Positions 37,257-48,968 of a stretch of 59,865 nt of DNA are shown here, piece after piece (the first letter of the stretch is position 1; each line of letters begins with the position of its first letter). The notes below the pieces were generated by a model, which made no database searches, was not told where the DNA came from, and was given only the letters and a program-made list of their open reading frames with translations. The stretch lies in the NCBI GenBank assembly GCA_020633555.1, contig JACKDL010000034.1, forward strand, positions 1 to 59,865. Reading direction: 5' to 3'. Source of the DNA: Myxococcales bacterium (GTDB taxonomy: Bacteria > Myxococcota_A > Bradymonadia > UBA7976 > UBA1532). The position numbers and the translations under genes were made by a program.

Positions 37257-40200
37257 TGACGGAGGAAGCGCCCGATCCCGTTGTTCGAGCGGACCCAGAC
37301 CTCGCCGCCCGGACCCACCTGGATGTCGTATACCGCCTCGCCGGGCAGGCCGTCCACGAAGCCGTATGCGGTGAACGGTCCGCTTTGGGTGGCCGACACG
37401 GCCAGCCCCGCGTCGGTGCCGACATAGAGCGCGCCGTCGCCGCCCAGCGCCAGCGCCTGCACCGTGCCGCTGGGCAGGCCGTCACCCACGCCGTAGGTCT
37501 CGACGCTGGCGCGATCGGCGCTGATCTTCAGCAGGCCCGCCGCGGTGCCGGCCCACAGGGTGTGGTCGGGGCCCACGGCCAGGCTCAGCACGTCCACCGA
37601 GGGCAGCAGATCGGCGCCCAGGGTCTCCCACTCCATGGCGCCGCCGTCGAAGACGCCGATGCCGGCGTCGGTGGCTGCGTACAGCCGGCCGTCGCCGCCC
37701 AGGGCCAGCGCCCGGACGTTGTCGCCCGGGAGCCCGCCGCCGGTGCCGGCGCGGTTGAAGGTGCGCAGGCTGTTGCCGCTGAGGAACACCACCCCGCGAT
37801 CGGTGGCCACGTAGACCTGGTCGTCGGCGGCCACCGCCACGTCGGTGCCCTGCCCGTCCGCCAGCGCGGGGACCTCCTGGAAGATGATCCGCCAGTCGTT
37901 CTCGCCATTGCGGCGGCCGACGCCGGCGCCCTGCAGCACGCACCACATGGTGCCGCCGGGGGCGGCCACGTCGCAGGCCACGGGCAGCGCGCTCACGGCC
38001 GCCGGCACCGTCACCGGGGTGCGGTTGCCGTCGCCGTCCAGGCTCAGCAGGGTGGCCACGGGCCCGTCCAGCGCCGTGAACATGGGCTCCTGCTGCAGGC
38101 CCCGCGTCAGCGAGACGGGCACCCCGCTGCCGCCGGGCAGGCCGTAGTCGGTCAGGTCGCGGGTGATCACCCGCTTGCCGTCGAGCACGGTCAGGCCGCC
38201 CGGGGCGTCCTCGTCGCCGCACTGGGCCATGAACAGCTCGCCGGCGTTGTAGCTGAGCACCACCCCGTTGGCGCCGGTGGCGGGGGGCAGGCCCGCCTCG
38301 CCGGCGAAGACGGTCATGGCCGCCTGATCGCCGAGCTCGGCGTCCGCCCGGCGGCGCACCAGGGTGCCGGTGGGCTGCTGGGCGCTGCGCGCCGTGCGGA
38401 TCCACACGTAGGTGCCGTCGTAGGCCACGGCCCACACCGAGTCGGAGCCCGTGGCCTCGGGCAGGCCGCCCACGGCGCGGTACCAGTTGCTCCACTGGCC
38501 CGCCTGATCCAGCACGCTCACGCCCAGATCGGTGGCGGCGAAGACGAAGGCGCCCGAGGCGGCCAGGTCGCGCACGTTGGCGCTGCGCAGGCGCCCGCCC
38601 ACGTTGGTGACGGGCTGGTCGAAGGCCTGCTGGGCCTGATCGAAGACGCTGATGCCCAGCCGCGAGCCGATGAACAGCTTGTTCTGGGCCCAGGCCAGGG
38701 CGCGGACCTCGTCGCTGAGGAAGCGCACGCCCACGGTGTTCTGGTTGTAGATCGTCCACTGGCCCTGGCCGTTGCGACGCGCCACGCCGCCGGCGCCCGA
38801 GGCCACCCACACCTCGCCGGCGGCGCCGTCGGCGATGTCGGTGATGGTGCCGGGGGGCAGGCCGTCGGCGGCGCCCAGGGTCTGCTGGGGGGTGCCGTCG
38901 GCGGCGAAGACGCCCACGCCGTTGTCGGTGCCCACCCACACGCTGCCGTCGGCGAGCTGGCGGATGGCCTTCACCTGCGGGCCCGGCAGGCCGTTGGCCA
39001 CCTGCACCGAGGCGCCGTCGGCGCCCACCCGGTACAGGCCGCCGTCGGTGCCGTACCACAACGCGTCGCCGATGCGGCGGCCGTCGTTGATGCAGCCGGG
39101 CACGTTCTGATCGGGGCCCCAGGTGCTGAACAGGCCGTCCACCTGCACCAGGCCGCGGCCCGTGGCCAGCCAGCGCGGCTCGTCCGCCCGGCCCCACACA
39201 TCGCGCACGTCCTCGGCGGGCAGCAGCTCGGCCGAGCCGGGGAACAGGCGGCCGTCGGCGTCCACCCGGCGGGCGCCGCCATCGGTGGCCAGCCAGACGC
39301 TGCCGGCGTTGGCGGCGGCCACCCCACGGGCGGCGAAGCCCATATAGCTGGCCACCGGCGCGCCGGCGTCGTCCACCTGCACCGCGCCCTGCTCGGCCAG
39401 CAGCCAGATGTCGCTGCCGTCGCTGCCGGCGTCGAGCCAGGCGCCCAGGGCGGGCAGGCCCGCCAGCGCGGGCTGGACCTGGCCGTCCACGACGCGCACC
39501 ACGCCCGCCGCGGTCATCACCCACACCCGGCCCTGGCCGTCGGTGTACAGCGCGCGCACGTCGGCGCTGGGCAACATGCCAGCACCCGTCAGGGTCCAGC
39601 CGGCGGGGCCCTGGGCGTACACGCCCATGTCGGTGGCCACCCACAGCGTGCCGCGGCCGTCCACGGCCACGTCGCGCAGCGCCCCCACCAGGCCATCGCC
39701 GGTGGGGATGTTGGCCACGATGCCGTCGGGCCGGATGGCCGACAGGCCGCGATCGGTGGCGATCCACACCCGGCCCTGGGCGTCCACCGTCAGGCCGGCC
39801 GCGTCGTTGCCCACCAGGCCGTCGGCGTTGGTCCAGGCGCTGGCGCCCTCGTCGGTCACCCGGAGCACACCGCCGGCGGTGCCGGCCACCAGCGCCCCGT
39901 CCGCCCAGCCCAGCTCGCGGGCGTCGCGCACGTAGGTGATGGGGGCGAAGCGGGCCACGCACGGGGTGTTGGCCTGATCCACGTTGGGCAGGTACGGGCA
40001 GGAGTCGGCGTCATCGGCCACCCCGTCGCCGTCGATGTCCCCGGCGCAGGCGTCGGCCTGATCGGGGTTGGGCGTCCACGGGCAGTTGTCCTTCCAGTCC
40101 GGCACCATGTCGCCGTCGTCGTCCAGATCGCAGGCGTCGCCCTTCTGGTCGGCGTCGGTGTCCAGGCCCAGCCGGTCGGCCACGGTGGGGCAGGTGTCGG

Positions 40201-40705
40201 CCCCGTCCAGCACGCCGTCCAGATCCGTGTCGGCCCGGCGCGGATCGGTGCCCCGGCCCGCCTCGTCCACGTCGTTGATGCCGTCGTTGTCGTCATCGTC
40301 GTCGCAGTCGTCGCCCAGCATGTCGCCGTCGAGATCGAGCTGCGTGGGGTTGGCCACGACGATGCAGTTGTCCATGGCGTCGGGCACGGTGTCGCCGTCG
40401 CGATCCTCGTCGCAGGCGTCGCCGATCAGGTCCCCATCCAGGTCCGCCTGGTCGGGGTTGCTCACCATGGGACAGTTGTCGGTGTCGTCGGCGACGCCGT
40501 CGCCGTCCGAGTCCAGCGGCCCCAGATCGGGCGGCGTCATGTCGATCATCGGCTGCACGTCGGCGGCGTCCACCGCCATGTCCGCCGGCGCCAGATCCGG
40601 GTTCGGGGCCGGATCCGCGGGATCGGCGAACTCGTCGAAGTCCAGGGTGCAGCCGGTGGCCAGGACGAACAGGCCGCCGCCGAGAACCAGGTGGCGAACG
40701 CGCAT
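37253..40705 (-). CDS. Giant lipoprotein with thrombospondin type-3 repeats and Reg_prop-like beta-propeller
   Basis: A 1150-residue protein. Start ATG 40705 is chosen because it gives a leader ending in a lipobox (FVLATGC, Cys19) and overlaps the stop of the upstream gene (TGATG). An acidic linker precedes calcium-binding TSP3 repeats (about 60-225, DSDGDGVADDTDNCP type). The rest (about 245-1150) is a long run of blade-like units with the pattern GRVWIATDRGLSAI, GTLWVATDMGVYA, GRLYAATDAGIGVF. This is the two-component-regulator-propeller signature of large periplasmic sensors. Here the sensor is a lipoprotein with no kinase of its own, and a Ser/Thr kinase follows immediately. It probably binds surface ligands such as glycans. 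How a signal would cross the membrane is unknown. Confidence 0.9.
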   Translation of the reverse strand: MRVRHLVLGGGLFVLATGCTLDFDEFADPADPAPNPDLAPADMAVDAADVQPMIDMTPPDLGPLDSDGDGVADDTDNCPMVSNPDQADLDGDLIGDACDEDRDGDTVPDAMDNCIVVANPTQLDLDGDMLGDDCDDDDDNDGINDVDEAGRGTDPRRADTDLDGVLDGADTCPTVADRLGLDTDADQKGDACDLDDDGDMVPDWKDNCPWTPNPDQADACAGDIDGDGVADDADSCPYLPNVDQANTPCVARFAPITYVRDARELGWADGALVAGTAGGVLRVTDEGASAWTNADGLVGNDAAGLTVDAQGRVWIATDRGLSAIRPDGIVANIPTGDGLVGALRDVAVDGRGTLWVATDMGVYAQGPAGWTLTGAGMLPSADVRALYTDGQGRVWVMTAAGVVRVVDGQVQPALAGLPALGAWLDAGSDGSDIWLLAEQGAVQVDDAGAPVASYMGFAARGVAAANAGSVWLATDGGARRVDADGRLFPGSAELLPAEDVRDVWGRADEPRWLATGRGLVQVDGLFSTWGPDQNVPGCINDGRRIGDALWYGTDGGLYRVGADGASVQVANGLPGPQVKAIRQLADGSVWVGTDNGVGVFAADGTPQQTLGAADGLPPGTITDIADGAAGEVWVASGAGGVARRNGQGQWTIYNQNTVGVRFLSDEVRALAWAQNKLFIGSRLGISVFDQAQQAFDQPVTNVGGRLRSANVRDLAASGAFVFAATDLGVSVLDQAGQWSNWYRAVGGLPEATGSDSVWAVAYDGTYVWIRTARSAQQPTGTLVRRRADAELGDQAAMTVFAGEAGLPPATGANGVVLSYNAGELFMAQCGDEDAPGGLTVLDGKRVITRDLTDYGLPGGSGVPVSLTRGLQQEPMFTALDGPVATLLSLDGDGNRTPVTVPAAVSALPVACDVAAPGGTMWCVLQGAGVGRRNGENDWRIIFQEVPALADGQGTDVAVAADDQVYVATDRGVVFLSGNSLRTFNRAGTGGGLPGDNVRALALGGDGRLYAATDAGIGVFDGGAMEWETLGADLLPSVDVLSLAVGPDHTLWAGTAAGLLKISADRASVETYGVGDGLPSGTVQALALGGDGALYVGTDAGLAVSATQSGPFTAYGFVDGLPGEAVYDIQVGPGGEVWVRSNNGIGRFLRQ

Positions 40706-41886
40706 CAGAAGGTCCCCCCGAGCTGCACCATGGAGCCGCCGTCGGCGGTGGGCACGATGCCCAGAGAGGTCGAGCCGCTGGAGGCCAGCGGGCCGCTGTC
40801 GAAGAGCCACCAGGTGATCCCGCCGGCCACCAGGGCGCCGCCGCCGATGAGCAGCGCGTTGGTCATGAGCACCAGGTTGCTGCCGGTGTCGATGTCCTGC
40901 GGCGCGATGGGCTGCCGGTTGGCGCGCTTCTCGGTGAGCTGGTCGTGCAGGTTCTGCGCGGACAGGCCGGTGACCACGCCGCCGCCGATGGCCGCCACGC
41001 CCAGGCCGGTGACGACCCAGGGCCAGATGCTGCCCCCGCCGCCGCCGCCGCCGCCGCCGCCACCCCCGCCGGCGATGTCGCCGCCGCCCGACTCGCCCGA
41101 CAGATCCACCGTGAGGCGCTCGTCCTGGCCAGCCTTGACGGTGACGATCTGCTTGAACGGGCCGAAGCCCGGCTTCATGACCCCGATCTCGTGGTTCCCT
41201 GCGGGCAGCCGCAGGGGCTCAGGCAGGGGCGCCTGGCCCACGGGGCTGCCGTTCACCGACACCTGGGCGCCGCTCTCGCTGATGAACAGCGTCAGCGCGC
41301 CCACCCGGTCGGTGGACACCAGCCGCAGCGCCACGTTGGCCCCCCGGCCCGGATCCAGCCGGATCTGCTGGCGGGCGGGCTCGTAGCCCTGCTTCTCGGC
41401 GATGACCGTGTAGCTGCCCGGCAGGAGCTTGAAGGTCAGCGGGCTGGTGCCCATGGCGCCCTTGGACTTGTCGTCCACGAAGACCACCGCGTCGGCGGGC
41501 ATGGTCTCGACGCTGACCTCGACGTACTTGTCGCCGATCTGCTGCTTGAGCTCCAAGACCTTGCGCTTCACCGCCGGGTTCTTCGGCGACTCGGGCGCGG
41601 CCTGCACGTAGCGCTCGTAGAAGACGATGGCGCTCTGCACGTTGCCGGCCTTCTCGTAGCTGATCCCGATGTTGTAGAGCAGCGACGAGCGGGGCTCGAT
41701 GTCGAAGGCCTCGCGGAACAACAGGGCGGCGTCCTCGAAGCGGCCCTCGCTGAAGGCCTGACGCGCCTTGCCCTTGACCTCGGCGTACTGGGGGTTGCCC
41801 TGGGCGACGGCGTCCGTCGTCGGCAGGGTCGCCCCGAGCGCTCCGACCAGTCCGAGGACCAGCGCCCATGTGCGGCTGAACTTCAC
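40705..41886 (-). CDS. Exported TPR and PEGA-domain protein with two membrane helices
   Basis: A 393-residue protein. The signal peptide ends AVAQ (cleavage near residue 28). TPR-like repeats (35-112) contain RQAFSEGRFEDAALLFREAF and AIVFYERYVQAAPES. Two PEGA domains follow: VSVETMPADAVVFVDDKSKG (119-190) and LFISESGAQVSVNGSPVG (197-265). A 13-glycine tract (273-285) leads to a hydrophobic helix (IWPWVVTGLGVAAIGGG), then a second one (LVLMTNALLIGGGALVAGG). The PEGA and TPR parts should face the periplasm and may contact envelope structures or the propeller lipoprotein. GTG 41886 has GGGAGGA 5 bases upstream. It opens the operon that ends in a kinase gene. Confidence 0.9.
   Translation of the reverse strand: MKFSRTWALVLGLVGALGATLPTTDAVAQGNPQYAEVKGKARQAFSEGRFEDAALLFREAFDIEPRSSLLYNIGISYEKAGNVQSAIVFYERYVQAAPESPKNPAVKRKVLELKQQIGDKYVEVSVETMPADAVVFVDDKSKGAMGTSPLTFKLLPGSYTVIAEKQGYEPARQQIRLDPGRGANVALRLVSTDRVGALTLFISESGAQVSVNGSPVGQAPLPEPLRLPAGNHEIGVMKPGFGPFKQIVTVKAGQDERLTVDLSGESGGGDIAGGGGGGGGGGGGGSIWPWVVTGLGVAAIGGGVVTGLSAQNLHDQLTEKRANRQPIAPQDIDTGSNLVLMTNALLIGGGALVAGGITWWLFDSGPLASSGSTSLGIVPTADGGSMVQLGGTF
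41032..41070 (-). repeat. Trinucleotide tract encoding 13 glycines
   Basis: Thirteen Gly codons in a row, eight of them in a pure GGC run (GCC on the plus strand, 41038-41061). Such tracts can slip during replication, and an in-frame length change would alter the linker of the PEGA protein. Confidence 0.8.
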
Positions 41887-41979
41887 GCGTTCCTCCCGGT
41901 GGCGGCTGGCGGGCGCCCTTCAGCGGACGCCGCGCGCGGCGGCGACCATGATAAGCAAGCCCCGCGCCGCCCTACAAAT

Positions 41980-41993
41980 CCGCGGATCCGCGG
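41980..41993. promoter_or_regulatory. 14-bp perfect palindrome upstream of the PEGA operon
   Basis: CCGCGGATCCGCGG lies 94 bases before the GTG of the TPR/PEGA gene in a 151-bp intergenic region. It may be an operator. It could also be a hairpin at the end of the neighbouring FHA operon only if transcription came from the other side, which it does not. Confidence 0.4.
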
Positions 41994-42037
41994 CCCGTTG
42001 GGGCCTGTGAACCGGGGCCTCGCGACCCCTGGGGTGG

Positions 42038-43540
42038 CTACTTCTTCAGCTTGAAGACCAGCTTCACGGCTCCGAAGCCCACTTCGTCCCCGTCTTTCAG
42101 GAACTGCTTGTGGATCTCCTGGCCGTTGACCCAGGTCTTGTTGGTGCTGGCGAAGTCCTGCAGCTCGAATTTGTGGTCCTTCACCGAGATCCCCGCGTGG
42201 CGCTTCGAGACCGAGCCCTCGTCGATGACGATGTGGTTGGCCGCGTCCTTGCCCACGGTGGTCTGGCTCTCCTTGATGAAGAACGCCTTGCCGTTCAGCG
42301 GCCCCGAGCTGGTCACCGTCAGGCGGCCGTGGTGGGGCAACGCCTCGCAGTACTTGCAGACCTTCCACGAGGGGTCGATGCGGTTGCCGCACTGCCGGCA
42401 GCCGGTGGTCTCGGGGCCCACCGCCACCGGGGCGTCGCCGCCGCGGTTGCGGGCGGCGCGCACGATGGCGCGACCCAGCAGGAAGAACAGCAGCAGGGCC
42501 ACCAGGCCGCCCACGCCGAAGAGCACGTACTTCAGCACGTGGCTCTCCTTCTCGGGCAGGCGCTTGATGACCTTGCCGCTGGGCAGCTTGTGGCCGCTGT
42601 CGTCGGTGACCTCGACGTGGAAGGTGTTCTGCGCGCCGCCCTCGAAGGCGGTGGTGTGCAGCCGGATGACGTGCTGGTCGTTGATCTCGGCGGTGGTGTG
42701 GTTGAGGAACTCCTCGACCTCGTTCGCCGTGCGGGCCTGGCGGTAGGTGCCGCCGGTGACGCCGGCCAGCTTGCGCACCGTGGGGAGCTGCTCGTCGGTG
42801 TCGATGAAGGTGCCGATGACGTTGATGCGCACGTTGGCGCGGCCGGCCCGATCCTCGATGCCCTTGAGCATGTCGGTGGTCTTGGTGGGGTTGGCCACGT
42901 TCTTGTCGAAGCCGTCGGTGACCACCACCACCACGCGGTTGGGGCCCACGGTGCCGAAGTCGGCGGGGAAGAGCTTCACCGCCTGATCCACCGCGTCCAG
43001 CAGGCTGGGCGTGGCGTGCTCGGGCATGGGCTTGGCCTCGGTGTCGAGCCAGCTCGTGACGTCCTTCAGGATGGGCGTGAGCCGGCCCGAGGCGTCCACG
43101 GTGTCGCTGTAGAGCAGCACCGCCGCCTGATCCAGGTTGGGGCTGAGCTGGCTGACCAGGTTGCTGGCCCCACGGACGGCGGGCTTGAAGAAGCCGTCCA
43201 TGACCACCGCGGAGTAGCGGGCGATGACCAGCACCACGGCCACGCCGTGCTCGGGATCCTCGCGCAGGAGCTGCACCTTGGTGCTGTCGGCCCCCACCGC
43301 CTCGCCGTTCAGGAACACGCTCCACTGGCCCGCATCGCCCGCCTTCAGCGAGCGGCGGTACTTGTCCAGGTAGCTCGTGTAGAGGACGAAGTCGCCCCGC
43401 GCGGCGTCCTTCAGGTCGATGGCGTCCAGCCGCAGCGAGATGCCGCCGGTGGTCTGGGCCAGGGCCACGCCGGGAGCGGCGAGCAGGGTGATCAGGGCGA
43501 GGCACAGCCAGGCGGCGCGCCGCCCGAGGGTCGCATGCAT
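42038..43540 (-). CDS. Membrane protein with degenerate vWA-like domain, zinc ribbon and FHA domain
   Basis: A 500-residue protein. A signal peptide (1-29, ending GVALAQ) leads to a vWA-like periplasmic region (about 95-285) with VVVVVTDGFDKN but no DxSxS MIDAS (ARYSAVVMDG at that place). One transmembrane helix (337-360) follows, then a cytoplasmic zinc ribbon (C381, C384, C395, C398) and an FHA domain (425-495) with SVSKRHA and STNKTWVNG. The conserved FHA Arg before the first loop is Lys here. FHA domains bind phosphothreonine, so this is a candidate receiver for signals from the nearby Ser/Thr kinases. It follows the second FHA gene by 14 bp. The start ATG at 43540 lacks a strong ribosome site. 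Confidence 0.9.
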   Translation of the reverse strand: MHATLGRRAAWLCLALITLLAAPGVALAQTTGGISLRLDAIDLKDAARGDFVLYTSYLDKYRRSLKAGDAGQWSVFLNGEAVGADSTKVQLLREDPEHGVAVVLVIARYSAVVMDGFFKPAVRGASNLVSQLSPNLDQAAVLLYSDTVDASGRLTPILKDVTSWLDTEAKPMPEHATPSLLDAVDQAVKLFPADFGTVGPNRVVVVVTDGFDKNVANPTKTTDMLKGIEDRAGRANVRINVIGTFIDTDEQLPTVRKLAGVTGGTYRQARTANEVEEFLNHTTAEINDQHVIRLHTTAFEGGAQNTFHVEVTDDSGHKLPSGKVIKRLPEKESHVLKYVLFGVGGLVALLLFFLLGRAIVRAARNRGGDAPVAVGPETTGCRQCGNRIDPSWKVCKYCEALPHHGRLTVTSSGPLNGKAFFIKESQTTVGKDAANHIVIDEGSVSKRHAGISVKDHKFELQDFASTNKTWVNGQEIHKQFLKDGDEVGFGAVKLVFKLKK

Positions 43541-43554
43541 GGGAGGGCTCACGA

Positions 43555-44298
43555 TCAGTATTCGAGCAGGGTCTTGATGCGGAACTCGGTGCGCCCGAGC
43601 CGAAGCCGGTCGTTGTCGATGACCTCTTCCTTCGACACCCGCCGGTCGTTGACGTAGCTGCCGTTCGTCGAGCCGTTGTCCACGAACTCGTAGACGTTGT
43701 TCTCGATGCGGATCGAGCAGTGGTGCGTGGAGAGGTAGTCGTCCGTGACCACGATGTCGTTGTCGGCGCCGGCGCCGATCTTGTTGACGCCCTCGTAGAT
43801 GCGGAAGTCCGTGCCCTTCTGCTGGCCTTCGACGATGACCAGCCAGCCGCGCACGGGCTTCTTGGGGGCGCCCAGGGCGTCCAGATCGATGGCCATGGTG
43901 CGGTTGCCGCCGGGGCCCACGGGCATGTCGGGCCCGGGCGCCGGGGCGCCGCCCGCCGGCTTGGGCACGGGCGGCCCGCCCGCCGGCGCGCCTCCCCCGC
44001 CCAGCGCGGTCTGGCAGTAGGGGCACGCCGCCCAGGTGGGATCCACTTCGGCCCCACAGCCGGGGCAGGCCGGGGCCTCCCCCTCCTCGTCCTTGCCGAA
44101 CGGCCACCAGCCCATGTTGCTCTTCTTCTGATCGGCCGGGGGCTTCTGGCCCCCCTTCTTCATCTTCTGGGCGCCCTTGCTGGCCGCCGCGCGCACCTTG
44201 CCCTCGGCGGCCCGACGGGCGTCGAGCTTGGCCTCGTAGACCTTGCGGTTGACCTTCGCCTCGGCGCGGCCAGCCAGCCAGTCGATGGGGTTGCGCAC
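43555..44298 (-). CDS. Zinc-ribbon and FHA-domain protein
   Basis: A 247-residue cytoplasmic protein. A basic helical N-terminus (1-60), a zinc ribbon (C78, C81, C92, C95), a Pro/Gly-rich linker and an FHA domain (about 155-245) with LSTHHCSI and STNGSYVN are visible. The usual Gly-Arg of the first loop reads IGAG, so the residue pattern for phosphothreonine binding is partly changed. The same zinc ribbon plus FHA order occurs in the membrane protein encoded next, so the two genes form a related pair. The GTG start follows GGAGGG closely. It is probably the first gene of a two-gene operon. Confidence 0.9.
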   Translation of the reverse strand: MRNPIDWLAGRAEAKVNRKVYEAKLDARRAAEGKVRAAASKGAQKMKKGGQKPPADQKKSNMGWWPFGKDEEGEAPACPGCGAEVDPTWAACPYCQTALGGGGAPAGGPPVPKPAGGAPAPGPDMPVGPGGNRTMAIDLDALGAPKKPVRGWLVIVEGQQKGTDFRIYEGVNKIGAGADNDIVVTDDYLSTHHCSIRIENNVYEFVDNGSTNGSYVNDRRVSKEEVIDNDRLRLGRTEFRIKTLLEY

Positions 44299-44426
44299 GG
44301 CCCTCCTTCCCCGCCCGGCGGCAGTCCGCCCGGGCGCGCGGGCTCACCGCGCAGGATGGCCGAAGTCGCCTGGACAGGCAAGCTGGCGCACCGGCCGGCC
44401 CGGCGCGCTGGCCGATCCGCGCCCGC

Positions 44427-47624
<3,198 letters not shown>

Positions 47625-47690
47625 GTGAAACCCCCGGTTCGAGCGCGCGCAACCTGCCAGAAGGGCCGAGCGCACGCAAACGGCAGGGCG

Positions 47691-48902
47691 TCAGCCCAGC
47701 AGGGCGCCGAACAGGCGCAGGCCGGGGCCGCTGGCACTGCCGCCCATGAGCCGGGCGCGGATGCCCCACGGCGCGGCCGCGAAGACCTGGCGCATGGTGC
47801 GGGTGAGCGCCGGCACGGGCTGGGTGCCCGCCAGGAAGTCGGCCCAGTCGGGGGCCTGGAAGAAAGCGGCGAAGAAGTCGCGGGTGGCGGGCGCGCCCAG
47901 GCGACACAGCACCTCCATGCCGTAGGTGAGGATCGTCCAGGCCCGGCGCCGATCCCGCGGCCACACCGCCGCCCAGCCCGTGGCCGCCGCGGCCGCGGGC
48001 GTGGCGCCATCGGCCCCCAGCGCCTGCGCCACGGCCTGCGCCAGCCGGGGCGCCGCCCGCAGGCTGTGGGGCAGCGAGTAGCCCGTGGCCGGGTGCACCA
48101 TGCCCGCCGCCGCCCCCAGGCCCAGCACGGGCTGATCGGCCCGCGGCAGGCCCAGGCCCATGGGGATCAGGCAGCGCTCCACGGCGTGGATGGCGCCCAC
48201 CGTGGCACCGGCGTGGGCCAGGCGGGCCCGCAGCAGGCCCTCCAGCTCAGCGAAGGGCCGGGCCGGGCGCCCCACCAGCACGGTCTCTTCCACGAACCAG
48301 CGGCCGCCGCCCAGCGGCATGACGTACAGGAAGGTGGGCGCCGCCGGGGTGGCCCCGGGGAAGTCGCCGAAGTCCATCAGCCGCATCTCGTCGGCGGGCC
48401 AGGGGGCGTCGACCAGCTCGACCTCCCAGCCCAGCGCGGCCTGGAAGCCCGGCCGCAGATCCCGCCGGCGCTGGATGAAAGAGGTCTGCGCGCCGGTGGC
48501 GTCGAGCGCCAGCGTGGCCCGCAGGATCTGCCCGTCGGCCAGGGTGGCGGTGACGCCGGTGGCGTCGTGGGCCAGCGCCGCCACCGCGCCCGTCTGCAGG
48601 GGCAGCCCGGCCGCCAGCCGGTGGCGCAGGGCGGCGCCGTCCACCTGGCCGTAGCCCCGCGGCAGGCTCAGCGAGCGGGCCTCATCCAGGTGCACCCGCG
48701 CCGAGGCCCAGCGCCGGCCCAGCGTGTCGGCCAGCCCCAGCGCCTCGAACTCGGGGATCCACGCCCCGTAGTTGTTGGGCCATGGCTCGTCGGGGGCGGG
48801 ATCCACCACGCGCACCCTCAGCCCGGCGTCGGCGGCGGCCCGCGCAGCGGCGAGCCCGGCGGGCCCGGCGCCCATCACCAGCAGATCGACGGGGGCGGTC
48901 AT
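47691..48902 (-). CDS. Lycopene cyclase (CrtL/CrtY type)
   Basis: A 403-residue FAD-dependent cyclase that turns the ends of lycopene into beta-rings in carotenoid synthesis. The N-terminal dinucleotide fold VMGAGPAGLAAARAAADAG is followed by PWPNNYGAWIPEFEALGL, a signature of this family, and by LALDATGAQ and MVHPATGYSLPHSL near the C-terminal half. Length is normal. Start ATG 48902 is the first Met before the fold. No other crt gene lies in the window, so the cyclase stands apart from the rest of the pathway. The divergent esterase gene starts 66 bp away. Confidence 0.92.
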   Translation of the reverse strand: MTAPVDLLVMGAGPAGLAAARAAADAGLRVRVVDPAPDEPWPNNYGAWIPEFEALGLADTLGRRWASARVHLDEARSLSLPRGYGQVDGAALRHRLAAGLPLQTGAVAALAHDATGVTATLADGQILRATLALDATGAQTSFIQRRRDLRPGFQAALGWEVELVDAPWPADEMRLMDFGDFPGATPAAPTFLYVMPLGGGRWFVEETVLVGRPARPFAELEGLLRARLAHAGATVGAIHAVERCLIPMGLGLPRADQPVLGLGAAAGMVHPATGYSLPHSLRAAPRLAQAVAQALGADGATPAAAAATGWAAVWPRDRRRAWTILTYGMEVLCRLGAPATRDFFAAFFQAPDWADFLAGTQPVPALTRTMRQVFAAAPWGIRARLMGGSASGPGLRLFGALLG

Positions 48903-48968
48903 GGGCCGTTTGACGCCGGGGCGCGCGCGCGGGTCGCGGCCCGGCCCGCGGCGTGCTATCGAAGCGCC

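Noticed and set aside
47625..47690. Sigma54 promoter before the MopE-like gene
   Set aside because: TGGCAG and a following GC are present, but the spacing between GG and GC is wrong.
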